Source: Nostoc favosum CHAB5714 (lineage in GTDB: Bacteria > Cyanobacteriota > Cyanobacteriia > Cyanobacteriales > Nostocaceae). Taken from it: a stretch of DNA of 64,000 bases. Below are positions 1 through 8,670 of the stretch, in pieces. The notes beneath the pieces are model-generated. The model did not search any database. It was given only the letters and a program-made list of their open reading frames with translations, and had not been told where the DNA came from. Location: the NCBI RefSeq assembly GCF_020829495.1, contig NZ_JAIVFQ010000010.1:62001-126000 (forward strand). Reading direction: 5' to 3'. Numbering within the stretch: position 1 is the stretch's first letter; the number at the start of each line of letters is the position of its first letter. The translations under genes were made by a program, and so were the position numbers.

Positions 1-1101
1 TACTGCAACGGCGTCGAGAACTATTCCCGTCACTTAGCAGGAAGACAAGCTGGAGAATCACCAGAATGTTTAATTGATTATTTTCCCAAAGATTGGCTAC
101 TAGTTATAGATGAATCTCACGTTACAGTGCCACAAATTCGCGGCATGTATAACGGTGACCAAGCTAGAAAAAAAGTTTTAATTGAACATGGATTTCGGCT
201 TCCTAGCGCTGCTGATAACCGTCCTTTGAAAGCCGAGGAATTCTGGGAAAAGGTAAATAAGTGTGTTTTTGTGTCAGCAACTCCCGGAAATTGGGAATTA
301 GAAGTTTCTGAAGATCACGTAGTTGAGCAAGTGATTCGACCAACTGGGGTGGTTGATCCAGAAATTTCTGTGCGTCCCACAGAAGGACAAATTGATGATT
401 TGTTGGGAGAAATTAAAGATAGAGCCGATCGCCATGAACGAGTGTTGATTACCACATTAACCAAGCGCATGGCGGAAGATTTAACAGAATATTTGCAAGA
501 CCACGGTATAAGGGTACGGTATTTACATTCCGAGATTACTTCTATTGAGCGCATTGAAATTTTACAGAACTTGCGCGAGGGGAAATTTGATGTATTAGTT
601 GGTGTGAACTTGCTGCGGGAAGGTTTGGATTTACCTGAAGTTTCCTTAGTAGCAATTATGGATGCAGATAAAGAAGGTTTTTTGCGAACCGAGCGCTCCT
701 TAATTCAAACTATTGGTAGAGCCGCGCGTCATGTCCAGGGACAGGCGATTTTGTATGCCGATAATATGACAGGTAGTATGATTAAAGCTATTGATGAAAC
801 AGATAGACGGCGTGGTATTCAGACAGCACATAATCGACTGCATGGGATTACACCACAACCAATTGTCAAAAAATCAAGTAATGCAATTTTGGCTTTTTTG
901 GATGTATCTCGGCGCTTGAATGCAACTGATTTGAAAGTTGTAGATGAACATATAGATGAATTGCCATTAGAACAAATTCCAGGGTTGATTACTCTGTTAG
1001 AAGCACAGATGAAAGAAGCGGCGAAGAAACTGGAATTTGAAGAGGCGGCAAAATTGCGCGATCGCATTAAACATCTGCGAGATAAAATGCTAGGACGTTA
1101 A
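1..1101 (+). CDS. uvrB: UvrABC excinuclease subunit B, C-terminal part (5' end outside window)
   Basis: The reading frame is open from base 1 and lacks its start, which lies before the window. UvrB is the helicase-like damage-verification subunit of nucleotide excision repair; it works with UvrA and UvrC on DNA. Visible signatures are [12 protein letters not shown], the Walker B box of the DEAD type (VIDESH), [13 protein letters not shown], the helicase motif V/VI region ([25 protein letters not shown]) and the C-terminal UVR motif ([20 protein letters not shown]) that contacts UvrC. The last 45 bp are repeated twice more downstream, so its 3' end marks a recombination site. The partner genes uvrA and uvrC are not in this window. 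Confidence 0.97.
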   Translation, partial: YCNGVENYSRHLAGRQAGESPECLIDYFPKDWLLVIDESHVTVPQIRGMYNGDQARKKVLIEHGFRLPSAADNRPLKAEEFWEKVNKCVFVSATPGNWELEVSEDHVVEQVIRPTGVVDPEISVRPTEGQIDDLLGEIKDRADRHERVLITTLTKRMAEDLTEYLQDHGIRVRYLHSEITSIERIEILQNLREGKFDVLVGVNLLREGLDLPEVSLVAIMDADKEGFLRTERSLIQTIGRAARHVQGQAILYADNMTGSMIKAIDETDRRRGIQTAHNRLHGITPQPIVKKSSNAILAFLDVSRRLNATDLKVVDEHIDELPLEQIPGLITLLEAQMKEAAKKLEFEEAAKLRDRIKHLRDKMLGR

Positions 1102-1102
1102 C
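1058..1102 (+). repeat. uvrB 3'-end repeat, copy 1 (original, inside uvrB)
   Basis: This is the genuine uvrB tail, starting exactly at a GCGATCGC (HIP1) palindrome and ending just after the uvrB stop codon. The same 45 bp occurs at 2259-2303 (no difference seen) and 3185-3229 (three differences seen). The copies bracket two toxin-antitoxin modules. Confidence 0.9.
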
Positions 1103-1145
1103 GTGAATCTAAGCTTATTAAGTCAACATTTGGGTGACAAAGCGC
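1103..1145 (+). pseudogene. Fragment of a Uma2-type gene left between uvrB and the antitoxin gene
   Basis: Bases 1122-1141 (GTCAACATTTGGGTGACAAA) match the intact Uma2 gene at about 3409-3428 with one difference. There is no open frame here. A second piece of the same Uma2 gene reappears at the 3' end of the antitoxin gene (about 1436-1462). The simplest reading is that the toxin-antitoxin module was inserted into a copy of the Uma2 gene that once followed uvrB. Confidence 0.6.
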
Positions 1146-1209
1146 TCAACTTACCACCAAGAAGCGATAATGGATAAGATGCCATTTACGTTTTAAGAGT
1201 GTGGTAGCC

Positions 1210-1491
1210 ATGACTGACTTACTTGAGCGTGCGATCGCCCAACTGAAAACTCTACCTGTTGCTGAACAGGATGCGATCGCTGCTCGTCTTCTTGCCGAGA
1301 TAGAGGATGAGCAAAGATGGAAAGCTCAGTTTGAATCTACAACAGATGCTCAGTGGGATCGGCTAGCTGATATGGTACGGCAAGAAATTGCTGCTGGCGA
1401 TATCACTCCTATAGCTGACGTTTTTCCCTCTGAGCAACTTGACGATTACTCAAAACCAGATGCTCTTGCTATAATGCTTTCAGAATTCTAA
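1210..1491 (+). CDS. Putative antitoxin of a three-gene VapC module, with a chimeric C-terminus
   Basis: A 93-residue acidic, mostly helical protein of a type common beside PIN toxins in cyanobacteria (LLERAIAQLKTLPVAEQDAI, then RLLAEIEDEQRW). I start it at the ATG at 1210; the upstream GTG at 1201 would add three residues. Homologous proteins as I recall them end soon after a PLxxVFP-like segment, here PIADVFPSEQ. The remaining tail, LDDYSKPD and onward, is read from a fragment matching the intact Uma2 gene nearby (QLDDYSEPEPD). The gene therefore appears to have captured foreign coding DNA at its 3' end. It lies 16 bp before the coiled-coil gene and is probably co-transcribed with the toxin. 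Function is inferred from context. Confidence 0.7.
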   Translation: MTDLLERAIAQLKTLPVAEQDAIAARLLAEIEDEQRWKAQFESTTDAQWDRLADMVRQEIAAGDITPIADVFPSEQLDDYSKPDALAIMLSEF

Positions 1492-1507
1492 CTTTTAGTA
1501 GATCCCT

Positions 1508-1720
1508 ATGACCTCCCAGCAACTTGAAGAACGCTCTCAACAACTCGAAGCGCGAGTTGCAACTTTGGAGACAGAACTGGCACAAATGAAACAGATGCTC
1601 TATGGGTTTGTCCAGAAAAAATCTTTTTGGTGGTTAGAAGTCGCAGGTAGCTTTGAAAACGATCCTACTTTTGAGGAAGCAGTTCGCTTTGGACAAGAAT
1701 GGCGGAAATCTGCTGAGTAG
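1508..1720 (+). CDS. Small coiled-coil protein, probable antitoxin component
   Basis: A 70-residue protein whose first 40 residues form a clear heptad coiled coil (QQLEERSQQLEARVATLETE), followed by a conserved-looking tail WWLEVAGSFENDPTFEEAVR and ending GQEWRKSAE. Proteins of this shape commonly sit directly upstream of VapC-type toxins in cyanobacteria and probably oligomerise or bind the operator. It lies 16 bp after the preceding gene and 18 bp before the PIN toxin, which fits one operon. I see no DNA-binding domain, so whether this protein or the preceding one neutralises the toxin cannot be told from sequence. Confidence 0.75.
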   Translation: MTSQQLEERSQQLEARVATLETELAQMKQMLYGFVQKKSFWWLEVAGSFENDPTFEEAVRFGQEWRKSAE

Positions 1721-1738
1721 GGTTGCTAACACTGCAAA

Positions 1739-2164
1739 ATGTATATTCTTGACACCGACCATCTCACTTTCATCCAACGCAATGGACAAGAGGGAAAGCG
1801 AATCCTGACAAGGCTGGCAGCCGTTGAAGAGGTTGAAATTGCAGTGACTGTAATTACCTACGAAGAACAAGTTAGAGGTCGGCTCAGTGTTCTATCTAGG
1901 GCGAAAAATCCAGATGAGCAAATTTTAGCGTATCAAGGGCTACAGCAACTCGCAACAGATTATCGTTCGATTGTGATTGTTCCGTTTACCCGTAGAGCCG
2001 CTCTAGAACATCAACGTTTGCGAAAAGCCTATCCTCGTTTAGGAAACATGGATCTGAAAATTGCCGCGATTTCTCTAACTAACAATGCAATCTTACTTAC
2101 CCGTAATTTGTCAGATTTTGGACAAATCATAGAATTACGAACAGAAGACTGGTCAACAACATAG
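1739..2164 (+). CDS. PIN-domain toxin, VapC-like
   Basis: A 141-residue PIN ribonuclease. The N-terminal strand MYILDTDHLTF carries the first catalytic aspartates. The motif YEEQVRGR has the internal glutamate typical of the group, and the C-terminal half has GNMDLKIAAISLTNNAILLTRNLSDF with further acidic metal ligands. Such toxins cleave RNA, often tRNA, when the antitoxin is degraded. It is the last gene of a three-gene module with two small upstream partners. The module ends shortly before the second copy of the uvrB 3'-end repeat. Confidence 0.9.
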   Translation: MYILDTDHLTFIQRNGQEGKRILTRLAAVEEVEIAVTVITYEEQVRGRLSVLSRAKNPDEQILAYQGLQQLATDYRSIVIVPFTRRAALEHQRLRKAYPRLGNMDLKIAAISLTNNAILLTRNLSDFGQIIELRTEDWSTT

Positions 2165-2258
2165 AGTAAAGGCGACAGCGTAACCCCTTCTCTCAATGAA
2201 TATTTTAGTTTGATATATGGAAAGTTTCCGCATAATAAATAGTTAATGATAAGCTTCG

Positions 2259-2303
2259 GCGATCGCATTAAACATCTGCGAGATAAAATGCTAGGACGTT
2301 AAC
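2259..2303 (+). repeat. uvrB 3'-end repeat, copy 2
   Basis: I see no difference from the last 45 bp of uvrB (1058-1102), again beginning exactly at GCGATCGC. It lies between the VapC module and the DUF433 module. The bases that follow (CCTAAAATCTTATGC, from just after the repeat's TTAA) resemble those after copy 3, which suggests both derive from the old uvrB-Uma2 junction. Confidence 0.9.
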
Positions 2304-2395
2304 CTAAAATCTTATGCTTTCTAGCATATAAAAATTATTACGTCAAGAGATAGTTTACAAGATATTATAAAGCTAGATTCTAGGAGGGAATGGAC

Positions 2396-2770
2396 ATGAC
2401 TCTAGGAGCAAATAAGAAGTCATCCATTATTCGTACAGAGCGAGGACTGGCGATCGCAGGCACACGCATCACCCTCTACGACGTGATGGACTATGTGAAG
2501 GCTCAATATCCGTCTAAGTTTATCCAAGGATTATTTGATCTAACAGAGGAACAAATTAACGTTGCTCTGGCTTACATTGAGATAAATCGTGCAGAGGTGG
2601 AAGCGGAGTATCAGCAAATTCTCAAAGAAGCCGAAGAACTCCAGCAATACTACCAAGAGCAAAATTGTGAGCTAGTTGCCCGAATTGCAGCACAACCGCC
2701 GAAACCTGGAACTGAAGCCGCGTGGGAAAAACTTCGGACAGCTAAGGCAAAGCGCGAGTCTAAGATATGA
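2396..2770 (+). CDS. DUF433 family antitoxin
   Basis: The N-terminal part (IIRTERGLAIAGTRITLYDVMDY, then FDLTEEQINVALAYIE) is the DUF433 fold, a small winged-helix-like domain that serves as the antitoxin or DNA-binding half of many cyanobacterial toxin-antitoxin pairs. The C-terminal half is a long charged helix (YQQILKEAEELQQYY), probably the toxin-binding arm. AGGAGG at 2382-2387 is 8 bases from the ATG at 2396 but only 2 from the ATG at 2390, so I choose 2396. The stop overlaps the start of the next gene by 4 bp (ATGA), so the pair is translationally coupled. Confidence 0.85.
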   Translation: MTLGANKKSSIIRTERGLAIAGTRITLYDVMDYVKAQYPSKFIQGLFDLTEEQINVALAYIEINRAEVEAEYQQILKEAEELQQYYQEQNCELVARIAAQPPKPGTEAAWEKLRTAKAKRESKI

Positions 2771-3162
2771 TTTTTTTGATTGATCACAATCTCAAAGGTC
2801 ATGCCCTAATTTTCTTTGGTGCGATCGCCAGTCAAGGTTGGCTCGATATCGTTCCGATTCGGTTTATCACATTTGCAGAAATGGATTTATCAATCGACAG
2901 TGATGACAGGGTTGTTTGGCGATTAGCTCAGGAAAATCAGATGATTTTGCTTACAGCTAATCGCAGCATGAAAGGGAAAGATTCGCTCGAACAAGTCATA
3001 CGTGAAGAAAATACCTTAGCATCGTTACCCGTAATTACGATTGGCAATGCCGACCGACTGCTAAACGACTCTGAATATCGAGGTCGGTGTGTTGAAAGTC
3101 TGATTGAAATTGTGCTTAATATTGATAGTTATCGAGGTGCAAGGCGAATCTTCATCCCGTAA
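2767..3162 (+). CDS. PIN-like (DUF5615-type) putative toxin
   Basis: A 131-residue protein beginning MIFLIDHNLKGHA, with an acidic first strand as in PIN-like nucleases, then DDRVVWRLAQENQMILLTANRSMK, where a later catalytic strand is expected. This arrangement after a DUF433 gene is the standard DUF433/DUF5615 toxin-antitoxin pair. The start codon overlaps the stop of the antitoxin gene. The toxin role is inferred from family and context. Only about 20 bp separate its stop from the third uvrB repeat copy. Confidence 0.8.
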   Translation: MIFLIDHNLKGHALIFFGAIASQGWLDIVPIRFITFAEMDLSIDSDDRVVWRLAQENQMILLTANRSMKGKDSLEQVIREENTLASLPVITIGNADRLLNDSEYRGRCVESLIEIVLNIDSYRGARRIFIP

Positions 3163-3184
3163 TGTGGTTAACTATTCGTTCATT

Positions 3185-3229
3185 GCGATCGCATTAAACA
3201 TCTGCGAGATAAAATGTTGGGACATTAAC
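3185..3229 (+). repeat. uvrB 3'-end repeat, copy 3
   Basis: Same 45-bp segment with three base differences near its end (TTGGGACATT where copy 1 has CTAGGACGTT). It starts at GCGATCGC and ends 9 bp before the start of the Uma2 gene. It is probably the oldest copy, marking where the Uma2 gene originally stood next to uvrB. Confidence 0.88.
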
Positions 3230-3238
3230 CTAAATCTT

Positions 3239-3799
3239 ATGCTCACCAATATTCGCCTAATTAGTGTTCAAGAATATCACAAAATGGCGGAAACGGGAAT
3301 TTTTCATCCTGAAGAACGCTTAGAATTAATCGCGGGACAAATTATCAGAATGTCAGCAAAAGGTACTGCTCACGAATCAGCAATTACCCGCACAGAAAGG
3401 TTATTACGTCAACGTTTGGGTGACAAAGTTTTATTAAGAATCCAGTCACCAGTGCAACTTGATGATTACTCGGAACCAGAACCAGATATTTCAGTGGTAA
3501 AGCTGAATCCATTAGATTATGAGGATCACCATCCCAATGCTTCCGAAGTATTTTTACTGATTGAAATAGCTGATTCCAGCCTCAAATATGATCGAGAAGT
3601 AAAAGCGATCGCTTATGCGAAGTCAGGTATTATTGAGTACTGGATTTTAGATGTTAATGGACGCAAGTTGTATATGTATCGTCTCCCTAGTCCAGACGGA
3701 TATCACAGTGAGAGCATACTTGCAGAGGATGTGACAATTTCACCTTTAGCTTTTGGTGATTGTGCGATCGCTATTCGGGAATTGTTGCGAAAAATCTAG
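3239..3799 (+). CDS. Uma2 family endonuclease-like protein
   Basis: A 186-residue protein of the Uma2 (DUF820) family, which has a PD-(D/E)XK restriction-like fold and is greatly expanded in cyanobacteria; its substrate is not known. Typical features are ISVQEYHKMAETG, RLELIAGQI, EPEPDISVV (with the metal-binding Asp), VFLLIEIADSSLKYDREVK (Glu and Lys of the nuclease core) and IIEYWILDVNGRKLYMY. I start at the ATG at 3239; the longer frame from 3104 runs through the repeat and is not expected to be coding. Fragments of this gene are found near 1122 and 1436. Confidence 0.9.
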   Translation: MLTNIRLISVQEYHKMAETGIFHPEERLELIAGQIIRMSAKGTAHESAITRTERLLRQRLGDKVLLRIQSPVQLDDYSEPEPDISVVKLNPLDYEDHHPNASEVFLLIEIADSSLKYDREVKAIAYAKSGIIEYWILDVNGRKLYMYRLPSPDGYHSESILAEDVTISPLAFGDCAIAIRELLRKI

Positions 3800-3943
3800 G
3801 AGGCGATCAAATTAAGCATTAGGGCAACCAGTGAGAGATATTGACTTTACCTTTTCCTTCTTTCCCAAATGGTGCGCCTCGACCTGACCATCTTCCTCCA
3901 CCTCATCAGCATCGATGGTTGCCTAATCCTAGCGAAATATCCT

Positions 3944-4438
3944 TTACTCACCTGCATTCTGAAGAACAGTAGCATACAACTGATTACTTACCCGAAAGTC
4001 TGCTTGCTCCATCAACTGATCCATTAAAGGCTTAATGGCAGGGATAAAACCCTTCTGTTTAGCTTGCAATAAAACACCTAATAGTCCAGTCACCTTAAGT
4101 CCGTAGTTTGTTGCTAAAGCTCTGCCACGACGCTCATCCATCAAGAGTAAATCTGCTTTTAGTTCCAGTGCCAAAATAATTGCTTCAGCTTCACCCAAAT
4201 CAATATTATCTTGATTTGTTTGAATGTCTGTGACTTTTTGAGCATCAGCAACTGTCTGAGTTTGAATCCAGGATAAGGTCTGTACTTCGACTGCACCAGG
4301 AACAACCTTTCCTGCAACCACCATTTCTTTATAAACCGCTAGAGGAATAACGATGCTTCCATAGAGTTCCTGCAACAAGTCTAGCTGATCAATGGCTGCG
4401 AGATTTGTGATGGGGGAAGTATCACTGACAACAATCAC
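3944..4438 (-). CDS. DUF3368 PIN-like toxin
   Basis: A 164-residue protein starting MIVVSDTSPITNLAAIDQL, the hallmark opening of DUF3368, a PIN-fold nuclease family. The second half has LGEAEAIILALELKADLLLMDERRGR with further acidic ligands (Glu, Asp-Glu), then GLKVTGLLGVLLQAKQKG. It overlaps the upstream UPF0175 gene by 4 bp, the usual order in this toxin-antitoxin type. The toxin role is inferred from family and pairing. The 144 bp between this gene and the convergent Uma2 gene contain a short frame (about 3838-3969) that I do not accept as a gene. Confidence 0.88.
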   Translation of the reverse strand: MIVVSDTSPITNLAAIDQLDLLQELYGSIVIPLAVYKEMVVAGKVVPGAVEVQTLSWIQTQTVADAQKVTDIQTNQDNIDLGEAEAIILALELKADLLLMDERRGRALATNYGLKVTGLLGVLLQAKQKGFIPAIKPLMDQLMEQADFRVSNQLYATVLQNAGE

Positions 4439-4680
4439 AGCAAGCCCATTGATTGCAAGGTTTTAACATCTGCTTGCAAATCTTCGACATCGTAGTTGAT
4501 GCAAAGTCCCCGTTTTGCCAATTCGTGTTGAAACTCAATCACTGTCAGCCCAGTCCAAGCACGGGCTTTGCCACTACTAATTTTTTCCTGTTTGTACAAC
4601 ATGATGGCGATTTCGAGCTTTAATTCATCCTCAGTCATCTTGGTTGATTGGAGGATGTCATCAGGAATTACAACGCTCAT
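4435..4680 (-). CDS. UPF0175 family antitoxin
   Basis: An 81-residue protein with the UPF0175 pattern: MSVVIPDDILQSTKMTEDEL, then IAIMLYKQEKISSGKARAWT and GLTVIEFQHELAKRG, a short helix-turn-helix-like core. Members precede DUF3368 toxins and act as DNA-binding antitoxins. Stop and start overlap by 4 bp with the toxin gene, so synthesis is coupled. The C-terminal tail (INYDVEDLQADVKTLQSMGLL) would be the toxin-binding part. Confidence 0.88.
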   Translation of the reverse strand: MSVVIPDDILQSTKMTEDELKLEIAIMLYKQEKISSGKARAWTGLTVIEFQHELAKRGLCINYDVEDLQADVKTLQSMGLL

Positions 4681-5334
4681 TGGATTCTGCCGGAGAAAAT
4701 TGAGTTATCCTGATTTAAAGATAAACGATTCTGCATGGTAGCGACGGCAGTTTAACTCAATTCCGTGGGTTGAAGTCCCCCGGTTCAAAAATCACGCAAG
4801 TTTTGTGTTGGGGTTAAATCCCCATTACAAAACAAAATTTACGAAAGCGTTGCGTTAGCGAGTCCGCGAGCGTCATTACGAATTACGAATTATTCAATTG
4901 GGTAAACATAGGCGTTTTTATACCATGAGAAAACGCCCCAGGTTGGCTCTGGAGCGGCTTTGCAGGATTTGTTGTGACTCAGCAGTATATTAAAAAGTGA
5001 TGCAGAGCTTTATCTATAGGAAGTTCAGTACGCCTTTTTGTTGAATCGCGGTTCTGCCCAATCCGCTTAATTTGCATTTTGGTCATTTTTTCCGGAATGA
5101 ATGTCCTGTTTTACCTTTCTACTCGCTGTAGATGTGATTAGAAACGCAAGGATTATTGGGGAGAATTCTTTGAGCATCGAAAACGACGGTCGCGGCAGTG
5201 GCAGGTAGTATTATGGCTTTTGTATTAGTTATAGACAGCTTAGGCGCAGCCCACCGTAGGCATCGCTATCGCCTGGTGAAGGCCCCATATTAAGCTGGTG
5301 TTATGTTGAATGGGGCAAGAGTGATTAAAAAGGG
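4681..5334. other. Non-coding spacer with repeat remnants
   Basis: No convincing gene. It contains one copy of the long-hairpin repeat (4752-4897) and, at about 5250-5272, a copy of the short palindromic sequence CAGCCCACCGTAGGCATCGC that also occurs inside coxB and the Mut7-C gene. The remainder shows nothing I can name. Confidence 0.6.
4752..4897 (+). repeat. Long-hairpin repeat family, copy 1 (shortened)
   Basis: Shares its core (TTCCGTGGGTT, GTTGGGGTTAAATCCCC, ACAAAACAAAATTTACG, ATTACGAATTACGAATTA) with 16433-16630 and, inverted, 35279-35441. This copy has lost part of the left arm of the central inverted repeat. Confidence 0.85.
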
Positions 5335-6085
<751 letters not shown>

Positions 6086-6133
6086 GGTCAACAGTCAAGT
6101 TAAAAATAGCTATTGACTGTTGACTATGGACTA

Positions 6134-6358
6134 TTAAGGAGTTTTTTGCAACTCCGGTCGTTCTTCTGCAAGAATTGCCCCTTCTACGGGGCAAACTTGG
6201 AGACATATACCACAGTCGATGCAAGTAGCAAAGTCAATCCAGTACCAATCAGTTCCCTTGGCATTCTTGCCTGGGCCATCATGAATACAAGCTACTGGAC
6301 AGGCATCTACGCAGTCAGCGACGCCTTCACAGACTTCTGTAACAATTGTGTGCGGCAT
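6134..6358 (-). CDS. Bacterial-type 4Fe-4S (7Fe/8Fe) ferredoxin
   Basis: A 74-residue ferredoxin. The first cluster region has irregular cysteine spacing (CEGVADCVDACPVACI), as in 7Fe or Zn/7Fe ferredoxins where one site may hold a 3Fe-4S cluster. The second is a classic CIDCGICLQVCP motif for a 4Fe-4S cluster. The inserted segment HDGPGKNAKGTDWYWID is typical of cyanobacterial members. It acts as a small soluble electron carrier; the redox partner cannot be read from the sequence. It lies downstream of the TM protein gene on the same strand, separated by repeat sequence, so co-transcription is uncertain. Confidence 0.92.
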   Translation of the reverse strand: MPHTIVTEVCEGVADCVDACPVACIHDGPGKNAKGTDWYWIDFATCIDCGICLQVCPVEGAILAEERPELQKTP

Positions 6359-6409
6359 GTTCTCGATTCCCTCTTTTCTGTATCGGCTATTTCTAGCCTA
6401 GCAGGGGAG

Positions 6410-6529
6410 TGGGGAGTGGGGCATGGGGCATTGGGCATTGGGCATGGGGAATTGCGAGTGTGGTCGGAGTGGGAGGAGTGGGAGGGTTGTTGCTTTTTTA
6501 TAATCTCCCCGCACTCCCCACACTCCCCA
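6410..6529. repeat. GGGCATTGGGCAT/GGGGAGTGGGG short repeats
   Basis: Degenerate short tandem repeats (GGGGCATTGGGCATTGGGCA and GGAGTGGGAGGAGTGGGAGG) of the kind that litter Nostoc spacers. The frames running through them are low-complexity and are not taken as genes. Confidence 0.75.
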
Positions 6530-6901
6530 TTATTGAGCACATTGCAACAGTTGTGCTTGAGGATAGTCTTTTCGTAGTTGCAACTGCCGTTGTCGCTGCG
6601 GGCGTCCGTAAGTCGATAACTGTTGTAATACTTGAGGCTCAGGTGGAGTTGACAACTGCTCCTCTCCTAGACTGCTGAACAAGACGACAGATTGTAATTG
6701 CAAACGACGTTGCTGGTGCTGCTGATAAAGTTGAGTGTAAGTCTGAACAACCTGCTGCCACTCTGTCGCTGGACAATAGCTGCGATCGATCAGTACTGTG
6801 ATTGCCGGAATTGCAAAGAACCAACTGATCAGCACTCCGGTGATTAAAAACACTAACCAACTGAGTCCTAAAGTTTTGAGGAGTTGCGTGTTGAGGTTCA
6901 T
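6530..6901 (-). CDS. Small membrane-anchored protein of unknown function
   Basis: A 123-residue protein with one N-terminal hydrophobic segment (TLGLSWLVFLITGVLISWFF, about residues 10-30) and a Gln/Arg-rich extramembrane helical part (YTQLYQQHQQRRLQLQ, QRQRQLQLRKDYPQAQ). I do not recognise a family. It lies 27 bp downstream of the VWA/solute-binding gene on the same strand and is probably in the same transcript, so it may be an accessory subunit. The last few residues run up to a repeat-rich spacer. Confidence 0.6.
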   Translation of the reverse strand: MNLNTQLLKTLGLSWLVFLITGVLISWFFAIPAITVLIDRSYCPATEWQQVVQTYTQLYQQHQQRRLQLQSVVLFSSLGEEQLSTPPEPQVLQQLSTYGRPQRQRQLQLRKDYPQAQLLQCAQ

Positions 6902-6928
6902 TGTTGTGATTTTTCTAAAATTACTGGA

Positions 6929-8665
6929 TCAGAGATTAGTCTGGAACAAGTCTTTGAGCAGAACTTGTATTTTTTCGGGTGTGCCTTGGTAAACACTGCC
7001 TTCTCGAATCGCAGCGATCGCTTCTAATTCCTGCTGATTCACTTTACCGTAGGCAATGGGATATACTCTCACACGGCTGTGCTTAATCACATCCTTAATT
7101 TGTCCAAAATCAAGTCCGTTGGTTCGTTCTCCATCGGTGAGCAGTAGTAGATAAAATCGACCCTTGGGATCAGTTTTTTGTTTTTCCATCAAATCTGCCA
7201 AACCAACGGCGAGTCCATCATAGAGAGCAGTTTCACCATCAGGTCGAAGTTGGTCAATGGCTGCAAATAATCGCTTTTGTTCTAATTCGTTGAAGGGAGC
7301 GAGGGTGATCCGGCGAGTGGGGCGATCGCTAAAGGTGACTAACCCAATCTGATTACCTCGGTTAATTTGTTGGCTGGCAAATCGTAACGCTTTCTGAACC
7401 GCTTGCAGACGGTTGTTTTGCTCCATTGAACCGCTAGTATCCACAATCAGTTCCATGTACACAGTATGTCCACCATCTTTACGCTGTTTCCAAAATGACT
7501 GAGCGGCTTTGAGTACTTCACCAGATGGTAGGGGTGGAAATTGACTTCGCTGGAGATATTCTGTTTTTTCATAGCCCTGTTGTTGAGCCAATTGTTGCAT
7601 TGGTGTAGAGGTAGCAAAGGCAGCAAATTTTTCCAGGGCTTCTCGCTCAGATGCCGTATTCCAATCAAATCCAACTAATGGCGAATTTTCAGGAACACCG
7701 AAGGGAATGTAAGCAAGCTGTGCAAATTCCGGCTGTTTCTTCAGATTGACATAGCTTTGGTAGGCCATGACAATTGCCTGAAACTTTTGGGGATCGCGAA
7801 TCCAAATTTGCTTTAAGTCCAGGTATGTGGGCGTCGTCAGGGCGATTTGTTTCTGGAAGGTGCTAAAAACTGAATTGACTTGAGAAGACTCTAGTTCAGC
7901 AATAGTTAATGGTTTGCCATCTTGAGCATGACCTGCTGAACGCCAAAGCAGTGTATGCAGAAAATTCAACGCCGATGAGCCGATATAAGGATTGGAATAA
8001 CCAATTTGGATTTTGTCTGCAAGAATGGCATCCATCAAGCGATCAAACGTCACCCCTCCACCTTTAGCCAGTTGTTGATACACCTGGGGTTGGATTGCAA
8101 AGATGGCTTGGTTTGAGACTAATGCAGGTGCGATCGCTTGTAGTGGCAATCCTTCAGCTTTCAGTAACTCCAACCACAAAGCCGTTGCTGGTGTGTAGCC
8201 TGCCGGTTTTCCTTTCCTGGCAGCTAAAATCTGTGCGCCCAATCCAGAAGGAATATTCCGAATCCCCACTTGAATGACTTCTCCAAACTTGAGCCTTTGT
8301 CGTTGCTGATTAAATTTTTCCACAACATCAATTAACCAACGTTCATCCTGTCGTTCTCCATTCGCTTTTTCAGCCGAGCTGTAGATTTCGACATACACGA
8401 TATTCGGATCGTTGCTTGGCTTTGCACCGTACAGAGGAAAGGAGTTTGGATCGGGGACAGAATCAGCTAGTGGAGGAATCACCACATTATAGGCGGCGGT
8501 GTCAGATACAAGCTGTGAATCCAATTCAATACTGGGTAAAAGATGTTGGCTTAGATAGCGATCGGCACTTTCAAATGAATTGATTGATGATGGTGTTGTA
8601 CAAATCGACAAAAATGTCAGGCATAGTCCGATCGCTAGGCAAAATTTGAAAGGCAAATTTTTCAT
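6929..8665 (-). CDS. Exported solute-binding-like protein fused to a von Willebrand A domain
   Basis: A 578-residue protein with an N-terminal signal peptide (FCLAIGLCLTFLSICTT). Residues about 90-370 resemble a type-2 periplasmic binding fold (IEIYSSAEK-like start, VVEKFNQQRQ, GYSNPYIGSSALNFLHTLLW), as in phosphate/molybdate-type binding proteins. Residues about 400-570 form a VWA domain with an intact MIDAS metal site (DTSGSM at 409-414, then TFSD and TDGERTN). It is likely a cell-surface or periplasmic ligand/protein-binding factor. The gene after it encodes a small TM protein; 5 bp separate it from the upstream coiled-coil membrane protein, so all three form an operon. The ligand is unknown. 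Confidence 0.85.
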   Translation of the reverse strand: MKNLPFKFCLAIGLCLTFLSICTTPSSINSFESADRYLSQHLLPSIELDSQLVSDTAAYNVVIPPLADSVPDPNSFPLYGAKPSNDPNIVYVEIYSSAEKANGERQDERWLIDVVEKFNQQRQRLKFGEVIQVGIRNIPSGLGAQILAARKGKPAGYTPATALWLELLKAEGLPLQAIAPALVSNQAIFAIQPQVYQQLAKGGGVTFDRLMDAILADKIQIGYSNPYIGSSALNFLHTLLWRSAGHAQDGKPLTIAELESSQVNSVFSTFQKQIALTTPTYLDLKQIWIRDPQKFQAIVMAYQSYVNLKKQPEFAQLAYIPFGVPENSPLVGFDWNTASEREALEKFAAFATSTPMQQLAQQQGYEKTEYLQRSQFPPLPSGEVLKAAQSFWKQRKDGGHTVYMELIVDTSGSMEQNNRLQAVQKALRFASQQINRGNQIGLVTFSDRPTRRITLAPFNELEQKRLFAAIDQLRPDGETALYDGLAVGLADLMEKQKTDPKGRFYLLLLTDGERTNGLDFGQIKDVIKHSRVRVYPIAYGKVNQQELEAIAAIREGSVYQGTPEKIQVLLKDLFQTNL

Positions 8666-8670
8666 AGTTT

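Noticed and set aside
3104-3238. N-terminal extension of the Uma2 gene
   Set aside because: It overlaps the preceding toxin gene and reads through the third uvrB-end repeat; the ATG at 3239 gives a normal Uma2 length.
3838-3969. Short Pro/His-rich frame between the Uma2 and DUF3368 genes
   Set aside because: No normal start codon or ribosome site, and it overlaps the DUF3368 gene end. Composition (PPPHQHRWLPNP) is odd but cannot be supported as a gene.
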